This document shows positions 10,011 to 22,984 of a DNA stretch of 64,000 nucleotides, piece by piece. The position numbers and the translations under genes were made by a program. Each line of letters starts with the position of its first letter. The first letter of the stretch is position 1. The notes below the pieces were generated by a model, which was not told where the DNA came from, searched no databases, and was given only the letters and a program-made list of their open reading frames with translations. The stretch is from Ceratobasidium sp. AG-K (taxonomy: Eukaryota; Basidiomycota; Agaricomycetes; Cantharellales; Ceratobasidiaceae): contig JAWNGF010000002.1 in the NCBI GenBank assembly GCA_037039685.1, positions 1,736,001-1,800,000 on the forward strand, written 5' to 3'.

Positions 10011-13000
10011 TCACTCGGCCACAGTCTTGGATCGAGTCGTCTTTCTCTTTGGTGTAGCAGTCTCCGCGGCTGCCTTTGATCGTGTCGACTTCTTTGAACT
10101 GGGGGTTGCCGGGGGCGGGGGCAAATCAAAAGTCTCCCACTCCGATGAACCGGGGGCTGGGAGGGCAAATGCTGGAGGGGCGAACGAGGGAGCGGCATGA
10201 GGTGCTGAAGGTAGGACAGGCACCAGTTGCGTGGTATGCTGCGGAGGCTCCTCAATGGTGAGTTTTTCGATGGCAGGATCCGTTTGGGTCGAGGGGAACG
10301 GCTGAGATGGTGATTGATACGGGGTCTCCTCTGCGGGCTGCTCCGTTTGCGCTCTGGACTTCGACTTTGATCGAGGTTTTGACTTCTTGGACGTCGGCCG
10401 AGCTTGAGACCATTGACTGAGCAGGTCGACGATCTCGCTTTGAGGAGACATACGTGGTTAGCCGATCGATTGCGGGGTCAGACCGGGACGCACCTTCGCT
10501 GGCGTTGACGCAGATCGCTCCAGCGTGAAGCCTCTTCCAGGAACGCATTCAAATGGGCTGAGAAGTCATTGTAGAACTGCGAACCGTCATGAAATGTGCC
10601 CATCTATATTGCACACTTGAGAGCTGACCTTAGCACCTTCCGTCACGTTGGACAACACCTCAAGATATCGATGGTAAGCCAAGTCGAGGGACTGGAAAGC
10701 AGCCTCTCGTTGCTTCAGCACGGGATCATCCGTGCGCGCTTGAATGAGAAGTTGATTCAGTTGCTGAAATGCGGGGTTAGACCCGGACTGAATGTCTCGG
10801 CTGGGGAGACGCATTCACCTCGACTTTAGCCAAAAGCTCCTCCTGTTTCGTTCTACCCTCCTCCACGCTCTCCTTGTATCTATCGAACTTCCCCAGCTCC
10901 TCTTCCACGGTCATTTCGAACATGGCGGGTTTAACTTCGACCCAACGCGCCAAACCAGCAGCCTCGCGTACAAAGCGAGGTTTGACATCATCGGTACTAG
11001 CACGCTGTCGCGCAGACTCAACGCAACGGGCGCGGGAGTTCCGGAGGTCCTCGAGGTCCTCGAGGGCAGCACGAATCGCGCGTGCGTATGTATGCGCTTG
11101 AGTTGATTCGCTCGTTTGGCTCGTCGCGTGGGATGGAATGACTTGGTCCATCACCTCCTGCGATGAATGTCTATTAGCCTATATAATAGAACCGCCGTGG
11201 AGTAGGAACAAACTTGGTCGGAGCTCAAAACTGCGACGTTCTCCTCCCATTCCTCCCATTTGCCCCGCACTGTGGCGTCGCTGGACGCAGCATTGTCCAA
11301 TATCTGCCTGTAATTATTTGCCTTGGCGATCAGGTCTTTGTTTGCCCTTTGCGACTCGTAATAACCGGCATCAACCGCAAGTTTTGCTCCGCCTTCAGGC
11401 AACTGGGCAAAGAACGTTTCGTCTTCTGAAGCCTCGTTGTCTAGGATGTCGAACGCCTATATGCAAGACACATGTGTGAGTAGTCCAACAAGTGTAGAGG
11501 AAGGGAGTGTACCTCCTCTAGAATACCGCCCGCTCCCCTCCCTAACGATTGCACTTCATCGACCTGAGCCTGCAGCGCATCCACGCCTCCCAATTCCCGA
11601 ATCTCTTCGGACCGGCGGAGAATACTCGGTGGTATGCCCGCCGGTTTATCCAGGGCATCGAGCGAGCCTGGTAAATTCAGCCTTTGCAGAGTTCTAATGG
11701 GCAACACGGGTATCAGTAGTTGTATGCGCCAGCTATGATGGATGGTCTTACCTCGTAATATCAGCATCCATTTGCTTAGCTACCCCCTCCACCTCTTCCT
11801 TGATCCAGTTCTCCCGTCGGTCGATATAAACATCTAACTGAGGTTTGGCACAAAATTATATAATACGGGACGGAATAACGCACCGATAGCCATGCGGACT
11901 CCGTGCGGGACAAGCCCTGAGAACAAAGCGTCGTCGCTCCCTCCGATTGCGAGCGAAGGCTCCTTTAGCTTGTTGTTGATAATGCTTTGAACCATGTTAG
12001 CCCCCACAATGGGTGGTAAGGTCGACTCGGATGGAACATTCTGGTGATAGATGAGGTCGTTATCCTGCTGAGCTCGATTGTAATTTGTATCGATAGTCTT
12101 GGAAAGACTCTGATTCAATTCGTCGTGAGCACTGAGAATTAAATGATGGATTAGCGGTAGTGACCTTGATGTCGTCGATAACGGCCTTTGCAACGCCTTT
12201 GGAGGCTTGGTCTATGCCTTGTTTAACCTCGTTCTGAGCCAACTTTAGTCGGCCGAGCTCGACGCCGTACCTGTAACATAGGGTTAGCGTAGCCATGATG
12301 GCGACTTGATCGTTCCGGTCGTACTTATGGGAGAGTAAATCGCTTCGACTTTGCCTAAATTGGGCAACACCTTCAAAGTGGCGCTTCTTTAGTATCAAGT
12401 GATTAACCCACTCCTAAGGTTTGGTTGTCAACATCATATCCGAAAAATGACAATCGGGACAAACCTGAGGAAAGGGTGAAGATGACGTTGACGAGATGGC
12501 AGATAATGCACTTTCATAGTGGACTGAAACCTGTGGGGCTGACTTGGTATATTTCTAAGGTAACACTCGACAAAACGCACTTGTTTAGCCAACTTTGCTA
12601 GGGTGCCATCCTTGTAGTTCTCTTGTAATCGTTAGGTCATAGTCACAGATCGGTTGAGTGACTACAACTCACCCATTGCCGCTTTCTGCCAGAAACATTC
12701 CTGAGCCTGAGCTAGCATAAGGTATTCCAATGACTTGAGTGACGGCTCCAAAAGTTCAGATGGTAGAGGTGTTGTCTGCCCTAGCGAAGAAGCCACCGCG
12801 GGAATGACCTCCTTTGAAAGGTATTGCAAAGTACCAGCGGCATTCTAGGGCCCTTTTAGATAGTTAGACTCCAAGCAAACAGGAACCCACCTGAAAGTTG
12901 GCAGCCACAAGTTTGATATCTTCCGTGTTATTCCTCCCTCCAGACGTGCCAAGTTGAGAATACAGAGCGGCTAGATTGAATAAAACGCAAGCCCGCTCAA

Positions 13001-13410
13001 AAATGAGATCATCCACAGAAACTTGCCGCCGAAGTAATGACGGAAATGCCGGCTCGTACGTGACAGTTAGTCCTATCTAGGTCATGCTCGTCAGAGGTTG
13101 ATGAGAGTGCCTCTGGGCGCTTACATTGGGGGGAAATTTGGTCAAGAGCAACACGAGGTGGGCATGATACCTGAAAGATATTAGAGGCGAAGAACGACGT
13201 TGTTTATCCTCACAATAATGTAGCCTCCACCCGGTTGACGTGCACGTATCCTCCGACGCCCTCCTTCCTGAGTTCCTCCCACCGCGTGACGTCCCATTTG
13301 AACGCATCGGGGTGAGCATCCGTATGGTTGAATTCGACATAGGATTCTACCGCATCTCGTATTTGCGCCGGCTGTGTTTGCTTGAACGGTATAAAGAGCT
13401 GATTAGGCAT
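10011..13410 (-). CDS. RIM20: pH-response regulator PalA/RIM20, BRO1-domain protein
   Basis: Multi-exon gene. The N-terminus, MPNQLFIPFKQT, is followed by HPDAFKWDVTRWEELR, then YHAHLVLLLTKFP and the hallmark BRO1 stretch FERACVLFNLAALYSQLG (about 12,970-13,020). Next come QAQECFWQKA and FEGVAQFRQS, completing the BRO1 domain. The middle is a helical V-domain (GSLDALDKPAGIPPSILR, GKWEEWEEN). The C-terminus is rich in Pro, Ser and Lys (PSSKKSTRSK) and ends at 10011. This family scaffolds ESCRT-III (Snf7) with RIM101/PacC for ambient-pH signalling at endosomes. RIM20 is preferred over BRO1/Vps31 because of the N-terminus and the lack of a long PY-rich tail, but the two are close. ATG 13410 is chosen at the family start; the open frame extends upstream to 13683 without homology. 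Confidence 0.8.
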
Positions 13411-14001
13411 GACGAGGACAAGGGATTGTGGTGGATCGGACAGATATGACAAATGAGGATGTATCACGTGGTGATCTGACAGGGGCTGCTGCCGTTGTTG
13501 ACGCCGAGGTCGATTGCTTGATTGACATGCGACACAAGCTATATTGCTTGACGCATTTGTAGTATTTCCTAATATTTGCGGGGCACTCATTAAATTTATG
13601 CCGAAACTTCCCTTGGAATTGCGCTTGAGCCAGTCAATCTGCGGACCGACGACTTGCTCCACATCCGCACAGGGCTGAGACAAATCTGGCTATTGTCTGA
13701 AACAAAGAACAGCTTCGTATCTTACGCGAGTGGCTAGCCCGCGAGAAATTGGACGGATCGGGCTAAGTCTCTCGGACGGTCACGTGCACAGGAGTTGCCA
13801 ACCTGCACTTTGCGACGACGAGAAGCCCCAGTGAGACGACCGGGGAGAACAACCACCAGAACGAGTTGATCTCGCACTTGTCTCCGTTCATTCTCTTCGA
13901 GCTATCTCTACATTTGCCTGCTGTCAGAATCCCTGCCCCTGGCCCCTGCCCCTTCACCAGGCACTACTTCTAGTTCCCAACCACCCTCGACCTTCGTTAG
14001 C
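13411..14001. promoter_or_regulatory. Divergent promoter of RIM20 and the RasGAP gene
   Basis: A 591-bp head-to-head intergenic region. A CT-rich block (about 13,920-13,995) lies directly before the RasGAP start, a common core-promoter feature in filamentous fungi. No clear TATA box is seen. Confidence 0.4.
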
Positions 14002-17000
14002 ATGTCGTCGTACCGGGACCATTCCGAGCCGTCGTCTCCGAGCATGTCGTCGCGCAGACTCACGAACCGCACGACGCAGGGCGGGCGCTACTCGGTTACA
14101 GCGCTGTTCAGCATGGCAGCCGAACAGGATGTCGAAATCGAAGACGACCTGGCAAGGGGTGAGTTTTTTCTATTTTTCTCCGTCATTTCTCCCCATTATG
14201 CTCCCAAGCCCACTGCGGGCAGACGACGGCTGGTACAATGTGATGTGGCAAGTCGTCGACTGCCGCTTCTCCCGCTGCCGTTCACCCGCCCAAACAATCC
14301 TGCTCAATGCTTACCATGAGCAATTCTACCCCCCCACTCCAGCCCAGAAGCGCCTGCGCGATCTCAAGTCACGCATCTCGTCCCAGTCCAAAAAGAACTT
14401 TGTGCTCGAGCGAGACGTCCGCTACCTCGACTCGCGCATCGCTCTGCTTATCCAGAACCGCATGGCGCTCGACGAGGTGAGTCTGGCAATTTTTGTTCTG
14501 AAACACGACTCATTTCCTTTTCTAGCAACACGAAGTGGAGCAACACCTCGAGGAGCACGATCCTACCGAGGGAGCGTTCCCCGACGACCGGAAAATGACT
14601 GTAGGTGGCGGGATACTAGCCCTCAGGTCCAATGCTAACAGCGCTCTAGCAATACTCTAATCTGTTTTTCTTGCTCCAATCTGAACCCAGGCATATTGCA
14701 TCCCTGTGTCGACTTGTTAGTTTAGCCGAGATCGACACGCTTCTCCAAACCGTCATGTTTACGCTTTATGGGAATCAATATGAAAGTCGTGAAGAGCATT
14801 TGCTTTTGACCATGTTCCAGGTGAGTCGCAAGTGACAAGGCCTGGCAGATCCTCACCTGTCCGATCAGTCCGTCTTGTCTGCCCAGTTCGAGACCGCGAC
14901 CGAATTTGGCTCCCTCCTTCGTGCCAACACCCCTGTCTCTCGCATGATGACCACCTACACCCGACGAGGACCGGGCCAGAGCTACCTCAAAGGTGTCCTG
15001 GCCGAACGTATCAATAGCTTGATTGAGCACAAGGATCTCAACCTCGAGATCAATCCACTCAAGGTACGCGATAACGGTTCCGATCCCGGGTTGCAACTCA
15101 TCTGGTCTCCCAGGTCTACGAGCAGATGATCAATCAGATTGAGGAGGATACTGGCAACCTCCCCGAGCATCTTCCAAGGGGCGTTGCCCCCGACGCTGCG
15201 GCTGCCAATCCCGATGTGCAAGCCATTATTGCCCCCCGGCTGACGATGCTCATGGAAATCGCCAACAGTTTCCTCATGACGATCATCGACAGTCTGGAGA
15301 CGGTGCCGTACGGAATCAGGTGGATTTGCAAACAGATCAGGAGTTTGACAAAGGTAACTCCCTTGTCGCGTGGGTTTGGTCACAGCTGAAATTCGTGGCT
15401 TGTCTAGCGAAAGTACCCCGATTCGACCGACTATGCCATTTGCTCCCTAATTGGTGCATTTTTCTTCTTGCGCTTCATCAACCCTGCTGTCGTCACTCCC
15501 CAGGCGTACATGCTTGTTGAAGGCGTTCCCGCAAAGCATCCGCGAAGGACGCTGACTCTGGTAAGGAATAGCTCGACCTTGTGTGATTGACCACTCATCT
15601 CTGTAAATAGATTGCCAAGATGTTGCAAAACTTGGCCAACAAGCCATTGTATGCCAAGGAAGCGTACATGGCCACACTGAACCCGTTTGTTGAAAATAAC
15701 AAGGCTAGGATCAATGTATTTTTGAACAACTTGTGTGAAGTTGGAGACTTTTATGAGACCCTCGAGGTACGTTCGATCATCTCATTTGTCCCTGGATCAC
15801 GCCACTCATACGCGCTCTTTTGGTAGATGGACCAATATATGGCTCTTTCCAAGAAGGACCTGCAGATCAATATCACCCTGAACGAGATGTACAATACCCA
15901 TTCACTTTTGCAGCAGCATATTGAAACCTTGGTGCGTCCCGATCCGAATCGCACTGTGCTTCGCTCAATTGAGTCATGTTCTAGGCTCCAAGCGACAAGC
16001 ACCACCTGCGTATCCTTGCCGACGAACTCGGAACCGCTCCGGGCCAGGTCCCACGCAAGGAGAACCGTACGGTCGAGCTTCCGTTGTTCAGCCGCTGGGA
16101 GACTCCTATCCAGGACGTCGCGCAGGCACTCATGTCCGAGAACAATGTCACCCAAAATGACATTCTCTACATGGAGGCCAAGTCGATTTTTGTCCATTTG
16201 TTGCGTTCGATGCCTCAAGCCACCGACAAGCGTCCAATCAACTTGCCCGCAGTTGCCGAGCGGGCAGCGACGACCAAGGATGCGACGCTCGTGCGCAAGG
16301 GTATCAAAGTCAAGGAGATGCTCCGCGAGCTTGAAGAGTTGCACATTGTCGACCGTAACGATGACTACAAGTTGATGCGTGAAGAAGTCGCCGCGGAACT
16401 CGTCCACCTGGGAAACATGCGCGAAAAGGTCTTGATGGAGACCCGTTCGCTTGACGCCGTATACAAGACGATCTGCGACCACAACAACTATCTCCGCTCG
16501 CAACTTGAGCAGTACAAGGCCTATCTGCAAAACGTCCGTCTGACGAGCCAAAAGGACCGAGGTACGACGGGTGTGGGCGTTGTTACGTTTGGAGGCAAAG
16601 AGCGTAAACAGGCCAAGTCGGCCGTATTGGGTCCGTATCGATTTACGCATGCGCAGCTCGAGAAGGAGAGCATCATTGTGGAGAGCAACGTTCCCGAGAA
16701 CCGGTAAGTCGGACTGCTTGTTGAGTTTAGTTCCGGGCTAATGATGGTATGCAGACGGCCGAATATTTATTTCAATATTTCTTCGCCTACCCCCGGAACC
16801 TTTATTATTGCCCTTCATTACAAAGGCCGGGACAAGGCGATTCTTGAAATGGACTTGAAGATCGACGACTTGTTGGAAAAGGCATGTTGTGTCTCGAGTG
16901 AACAGGTCTGATACTAACTTGGTTCTACAGCAAAAAGACAACAAGCACCTCCTTGATCTGGAATACGTTCAACTTAATGTGCCCAAGGTTCTCGCCTTGC

Positions 17001-17026
17001 TCAACAAAATGTTCACTAGGCGCTAG
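14002..17026 (+). CDS. Ras GTPase-activating protein, Sar1/Gap1 (IQGAP-related) type
   Basis: The product switches off Ras by stimulating GTP hydrolysis at the membrane. After a Ser-rich, disordered N-terminus and a basic helix ([16 protein letters not shown]) comes a RasGAP domain: [15 protein letters not shown] holds the arginine finger, [20 protein letters not shown] follows, and [14 protein letters not shown] matches the RasGAP signature. A RasGAP C-terminal domain follows ([36 protein letters not shown]), ending in [15 protein letters not shown]. This order matches fission-yeast Gap1/Sar1 and the C-half of IQGAPs; no IQ motifs or calponin domain are present. The gene has many short introns, and the large exon after 15,985 carries the C-terminal domain. 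TAG is at 17024-17026. A role in Ras/cAMP signalling is inferred from the family. Confidence 0.88.
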
Positions 17027-17493
17027 ATTGTTACGATCATCATGTATGACCTCTGCTTCGTTGCTTACTTTTGGAATTTCGCCCTTCCTTTCCCTGTTTC
17101 TGTAAGATTTATTCGTCTCTGCTTCCGGACGTACCCGGTCTCGGTTTCCGTCGCTCCTTGTGTCTCCGTGATACCAGTCAACAGGCGTGGACAGTGGTCC
17201 GCGCCGGCCTCTTTCCGTGTTTTTGTCCTGTACTGCTGTCGAAATATAATTTCTCGGAGTTGTGTTGTTGTAAATTGTTGCTTGGCGTGACGAAACTCGG
17301 ACCCGGCTCAGCCTGGCATGGCGCTTCTACGCGCAGCACAAATCAAACGGCCAAGCGCCGGCCGTGGTTCATCCCAGTTTTCCGTCTCCATCATACCATT
17401 CGCGCACTGCCTCTGAGATTCCGATTCCTCTGGGAGGGATCAGCTGACAAGGACCGACACCTACACTCATGTCGAGATAGTACACACTGCACA
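17027..17493. other. 3' region of RasGAP and promoter of the protease gene
   Basis: No supported gene. It holds the 3' untranslated region of the RasGAP gene and the upstream region of the aspartic protease. Confidence 0.5.
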
Positions 17494-19618
17494 ATGACTT
17501 TTGCTTTGCCGCTTGTTTTGGTTTTGGTTTGGGTTGGGTTGGTGGGGAGGGGCGTGGCACTGGTAGAGAGGGGAGAGATGGTTAGGCGAGATGTTCCCAG
17601 GGTCGAGTTGGTTGCGAGTGGCCGGGGCGAGTCGAGGCTGGCACGAAGGGGCAATGCGACGGTTGAGTACTTGCGGTATGCGGTTCAGTGAGTGTTGTTT
17701 ATCGTCCAGAGGCTAGTCTATTAACCGCTGCGTAGGTCCTACAATGCTCTTACCACCGTCGGTCCATACAGCTTTCTGCTGTCGCTCGACACAGGCTCTG
17801 CAGACACATGGGTCGTGTCTTCGTCCTGCCAAACCCCATCATGTAGAGGCCTTCCGTCATACCCCGCTCAACTTGCGAGTTCGTCTTTTGCAACCGTTGC
17901 AAACAACAGCACCACCTTTGCGATTGGTTTTGCGGATGGGACGACAGCGAGGGGGTTCGTAGCGAGCGAGACTCTAGGGATAGGCGGGTTCACACTCGTT
18001 GGACAGACATTTGGTACGTCCAGTCAGCCGCGGACATGTAGCTCGCCATCAAACCTTAGCAGGCCTTGTCAATGACACCAACGCAACTCTTTCCTCGGGA
18101 GACCAAGAAGCGAGCGGGGTACTCGGACTTGGGTTTCCCAGATTGTCGCAGATTGGCAAGACTGTACCGGGTGGTGAGTATTCATGTTTTGTCGTGGGTG
18201 GCGCAACTTATCCGTATAGCTGTACCGCCGGTTGGACGTCTTGCGCAGCAAGGAGATTTGTCCTATCCCATGTTTGGGTTGAGTTTGCGAAAGAATGACA
18301 CTGGGACGCTGAGTCTGGGTGAGTCGAAGCCTGCCGGAATGAGACCGTTCTGACTCGGGTTTAGGCGCCATCGACGCTGATGTCGTCAAGAACCAGTCAA
18401 GTATTGCGTGGCACGACGTGGTCCCCTTTCCAACGCTGCCCAACGATAACTCGTCGATTTATTTGCAGTGGGCGATACCCATGGACGGGGTGTTGGTTAG
18501 TATGCACTGCCCAACCGAAATGGGGTGCTGACTCGAGTACTAGGTCAACGGTGCAAGCGTACCGATCAATTCCACGTATCCTACCTTTGTAGGGGACAGC
18601 CCGCTTGCTTTAATCGACGTGTACGTATGGCTGATCTTGGCAATTCAGGTTGGAACTGATGTTTCGCAGGGGTGCGAGTGGAATGTTTGGACCTGCGGCA
18701 GACGTAAGTTCCCAGTGCCTTTGTGGATACAATGCTGAGAGAAATACAGGTCGCCAGGCTGTTTAGTCACATTCCCGCCAGTCGCCTTGTTGGAGATGGT
18801 CAATATGCTGTACCATGCGATACCACGCTGAGCATGACCTTTGCATTCGGGTATGTTCATTCGAGCGCCCCATGTCGTAGTCTCTAATTTGGGGTTAGGT
18901 CTCGCAACTACACACTCCAACCACACGATTACATCTTTGCGCGCGTGGCTGATCCGCCAAACATGTGTCTTGCTTGGCCCGTTGCGACGGCGCCGAGTAA
19001 TGACGGAGTTGATTGGCAGCTTGGGACGCCATTCCTGAGGACGGTGTACTCCATATTTAGGTAAATCATTTCATCCGTTCCAGTTTGCGATTCTAATTTT
19101 GGTTTAGTTATGGGATCAACGCCAAAGAGCCGCCCAAGATTGGATTTTATCCCCTGCCTAACGCCGTGCCCGATACCGCAGAAAGCATCTCACTCAGCCT
19201 ATCAGTCGAGTCTGCTACCTACAGAACGACTCTACCCAATTATGTGCTACCCACTCCGACGTACACCACCCCTCCATACCTCTTCACACCCTTGTCGTCC
19301 CCCACATCAGCCCCGTCGTCCGGCTCTGCCCCATCTACCACAACTCAACCGTTTGTCTACTCTGTCCCCACGCCTGGCCAGCTCGCTCCCACCGGGCTAG
19401 GCGCAAGCACTTATTCGGCCCTCCTCACGCGTACCACACCACTCCCCAGTGCTCACGCGCCGGTTATCATCGTCACTGATTCAAACGGGTCCGAGACAAC
19501 GCAACCGTTGCCGATGCATACCGTCGTTCTAGGCGGACCCGAGCCGAACTCGGGGAGAAGGATGGAAGTGCCTTGGACTTTTGTTGGACTTTTTGCGTGG
19601 TTTTGTATTCTAGTTTAG
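17494..19618 (+). CDS. Pepsin-like aspartic protease, secreted and membrane/GPI-anchored
   Basis: A signal peptide (MTFALPLVLVLVWVGLVG) is followed by a basic propeptide with an LARRG site. The first catalytic motif is canonical, SLDTGSADTWV. The second catalytic region reads ALIDVGASGMFGP, so the aspartate is kept but the usual D-T-G-T/S is D-V-G-A. The flap segment reads IGFADGTTARG, with Phe where most pepsins have the flap Tyr. GVLGLGFPRLS and GTPFLRTVYSIF are further A1-family blocks. After the catalytic unit comes a Ser/Thr/Pro-rich stalk (about 19,170-19,500) and a hydrophobic C-terminus (WTFVGLFAWFCILV), as in cell-surface yapsin-type enzymes. Small 5' exons are joined by 50-60 nt introns. 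Activity is likely, but the altered motifs leave room for doubt. Confidence 0.85.
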
Positions 19619-20398
19619 CTGTCGATCTAATTTGCTTTTTTCGAGAGTGTTTGGTTACCGAGGGCTTCACCGTTCGCGACTCGGTTTCCAGTGCGGCTGT
19701 AGTGTCGATCAATGTTGCGACCATTTGTCGACAAGCTCTAGATTCGAAGCCAATCAGAAACGCTACAGAAGCACAGTGCAAAGCAACGCGTTGCATGCAC
19801 GCACACAAAGTTGTGTCTATATGCATCATGAACCAGCCACCTACCTGATAGCCACCCGAACTACGGCCGTTATTTGGCAGCACGTTCCGGTCCTCGCCCT
19901 GAATCGCGAGACCGAAGCGGGTACGGTGCTTGCGGACCGCCATCGCCGTAGCGGGTATAGGGGTAGATTAGGTTCTTACGAAGTGAGGCGATCTGCCAAA
20001 TGATGTACATTTGGATTGCTTGCGTGTGGTGCCATGGGGGGTGCGGGTATAGGGATAAGAGTTGGGTCGCGCGAGATACAAGATGATTTGTGTCTGAACT
20101 TGAGACATCTTTGTGTGTGGATGAATACATAGAATGGCCTTGGAGTGATCGCAGTCGTCTCAGACCCCACTCACCGCTCGGAGCCGCATGACTCGGACGG
20201 GCACTTGGTTAGTGGTGGACGCAACACGTTGCGGATTTCACAAGCACGTAGCTCCACGTCTGGCATAGACTCCACGTACGGAGCGAGTGAATGAAAAGGA
20301 CAATGACATTGAAATAGGGCAATATTTAGGGGGACTGACCGGGGTCCCTCGGGGCAGGTTAAAGCCGAGAAACGCCCCAGCACCTGAGCACAACCACG
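19619..20398. other. 780-bp intergenic stretch
   Basis: No supported gene. Minus-strand open frames at 19870-20130 and 20171-20653 lack ATG-to-stop splice logic or homology, and the second lies partly antisense to the next gene. Confidence 0.45.
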
Positions 20399-22824
20399 AT
20401 GGCGACCACGATAGATCCAACGAGTCCTCCGCGCTCGCTCTCTGAGCTTGAAGATGTTTCCGACACGACCAGCAGCCTTGGGTCTGGCGACTGGACAGAC
20501 CTGAGCTCTGCACACGCTGACGATGTATCGGACAATGCGAGCGTCGACGGCAGCGAAGCGCCGGCGATTGCCAGGCTCAACGACGGCAGCGAAGAGGCAT
20601 GGACATCGGCGGCGATGAGCAGCTCGTCGGCATCGCTGTATGCGTCTGTGCATGCCCCGAACCCATTTGACAGCGACGCCGAGAGCGACAAGTCGATCCG
20701 GCCACTGCCAGCCCCACTAGACCATTTCCATGATTCGAATGAGCGCCTCGAGCTGGGATTGGTTCTTCCCGATCCACTCGAGCGGTCCGAGTCGACGGTC
20801 GCTGCTGACCTACTCTCGTTCTCCGACGATGTGGTGCTTGCGACCAATCCCACTGCGGTTGTGTCTCTTGCCGGCGCTCATCCGTCGATTGCACAGCGCA
20901 CGGTCGTTGTTACCGATGTCCTTGTGGCCATTGCCAGGGCCACCAACTCGTCCGTCGTCCGTGCCGACTACCACAACTTTACCACCCTCTCTGGCCTGCC
21001 TACGCGCGTCCAGAACACCAAGGCCGCCACCAAGGAAATCTCCGTCCTTGTGCGCGATCACACCAATGATCCCCTGGTATGTCTTGTATATATTCATTGG
21101 CGCTAGCTAACCAGCCCAGACCCACTCGCTCGATGGCACGCCCTCGATCCTCGTCGTATTCACGAGCGATGCACAAGAGACGAACGTTCCCTCGATCAAC
21201 AAGCACTCGATCCTCATCCCCGTTGTGCTCAGCGAGTCGCGCCCCGTGGTTCTCTTTGACGAACGCGACGAACGGATGCCCGACGAGTCTTCGGTCGATA
21301 TGGACGAGCTCATTCGTCAGCTTTCCAATCTCTTCACATTTGAGCGTGACTCGGCCACTTCCCAAACTGCCGTCGAACTCGAGTCTGACAAGCACCTCGA
21401 CTCGGACGTCCGCACCCAGGACCTCGACTTGGACGCCCAGTCGCTCGATGCATTCGAATCCGACAAGGAGGACGCTCTTAACGAGACCTTGGTCCCTGCA
21501 GACGAAAAGCCCGAGCTCGTGGCTCGCAAGCGCCAGCCGCTTGATCGCCTCGTTGGATCGGAGCGGGCTGACGTGTTTAGAAAGCTCCATGCAAGCATGG
21601 GTCCCGGCCTTACTGCTGCCTGGTATGTCATACAACGCTTTCATTTATGTTTACTAATCTTTTTCTAGCGCTCTTGCCGTCTTCTTGTCGCTCGTCCTGG
21701 GAACAAATCACTTGATCCAACCCAAGGTGTCCAAGCCCCTCATCGGCATACCCCCCAGCCGCTGCACGACCATGGCCGCCAATGTGCCGATCGTGGCAAC
21801 CTCGTTGCCTACCGTGCCTGCCTCTTCCCTCGCGGTCAAGTCTCCTCATACCTCCCTCGCACTCATGTCCACCGACACGTCCCTGGCTACCAAGTCGCCT
21901 CACACTTCATTGGCGGCCAAATCTCAACACACCTCGCTCTCGGTTCGCTCCTCGGTCACCTCGTTGGCTACCAAGTCCCAGCACACGAGTCTGTCGGTCC
22001 GTGGTCCGGTCAATGAGTCGTGTTCGACTATTCCTATCTCCGAGGCTACGTCCACCTCGCTCTCCACCACCCTTGCTAGCACGAGCTTGTCCACGATCGC
22101 ACCTTCGGCATCGGCTACGACCGAGCCCAAGAAGCGAGTTTTGGACGAGGTGGTCGAGGAACTCGGCTACACCATCGACCGGATCGAGCGCGCCATGGGA
22201 CTCAACTTGCGCCGCAACACCGAGGCCGCACTCAAGGCCTTTGAATCGATCCATACCGAGGAAACTATCATCGAGGTCGTGAACCGGGCCAAGGCTGTGA
22301 GCGACGAGGCCAAGGAAGAGCTCCATGATCGTCATCAAACCGCACGACGCACCGCCCAGCGACAACTCGCCAACCTGAAGCAGGGCTTCGAAAGCTTGGT
22401 TTGGGGCGAAGAGGACGCCAAGGGCAAGGGGAAAGAAAAGGACGAGGCGCCGGAAAAGACTACCAAGGTCAAGACCCGGTCCAAGGAGACGCCCCGCCCC
22501 GGTCGAGGAAAATGGCGCACGTCCAAGGATCAGTTGTGTCAGCGGGGAAAAGACAATCTCAAGTCATCCAAGCCCACGAAGGACGAGCCCCAGTCCAAGA
22601 AGGATGGGTCTCAGTCCAAGCCCAAGTCCAAACCCAAACGCAAGGCCTCGTTTCCCACCCGCGAGGAACAGGAAAAGGCCCAGACGGCCGGACGAGCCAA
22701 GCGTCCCACAAAGAGCCATCCCGACGAAGCGTCAATGTGGGTCTGGGACGAGTACGAGTACGAGTATCCGTTTGGATACGGTCCCCGCGCTGTAATGGAG
22801 GAGGTGCGCGAGTACTTCTTTTGA
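20399..22824 (+). CDS. Unknown single-pass membrane protein with TSL repeats
   Basis: Three exons, 20399-21076, 21120-21622 and 21669-22824, give 778 aa. No family is recognised. The N-terminal half (about 390 aa) is acidic and Ser/Asp-rich with LSFSDDVVL and two hydrophobic strands (VVVTDVLVAIARA, SILVVFTSD). A short transmembrane helix (CALAVFLSLVLG) follows at about residue 393. After it come degenerate repeats of T-S-L-[AS]-x-[KR]-S (21830-22010), a helical segment (VVEELGYTIDRIERAMGL), a Lys/Pro-rich basic tail, and an aromatic acidic end, WVWDEYEYEYPFGYG. This layout suggests a tethering or adaptor protein with acidic and basic halves on opposite sides of a membrane, which is inference. 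Codon use matches its neighbours. Confidence 0.75.
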
Positions 22825-22984
22825 ATAAATGAACACTTTTTGTTTGAGTTTTATTCATCCCCATCCCACTGCCACCCATCTACTGTGTAGACCCATCCCC
22901 ATCGTTCCTTTCCCTTTTATATTTTGTAAATTTACGCGTCTTTTGGTATGAACACATGTTGAATAATGATACATGAGGAAATAT

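Noticed and set aside
13411..13683. N-terminal extension of RIM20
   Set aside because: The open frame continues upstream of ATG 13410, but the BRO1 family begins at MPNQLFIPF and the extra part is not protein-like.
15751..16650. 299-codon minus-strand open frame
   Set aside because: It is antisense to the large RasGAP exon and has no family features.
20359..20853. Minus-strand open frame of 164 codons
   Set aside because: Antisense to the Ser/Asp-rich exon of the membrane protein; Ser-rich in both directions by codon symmetry.
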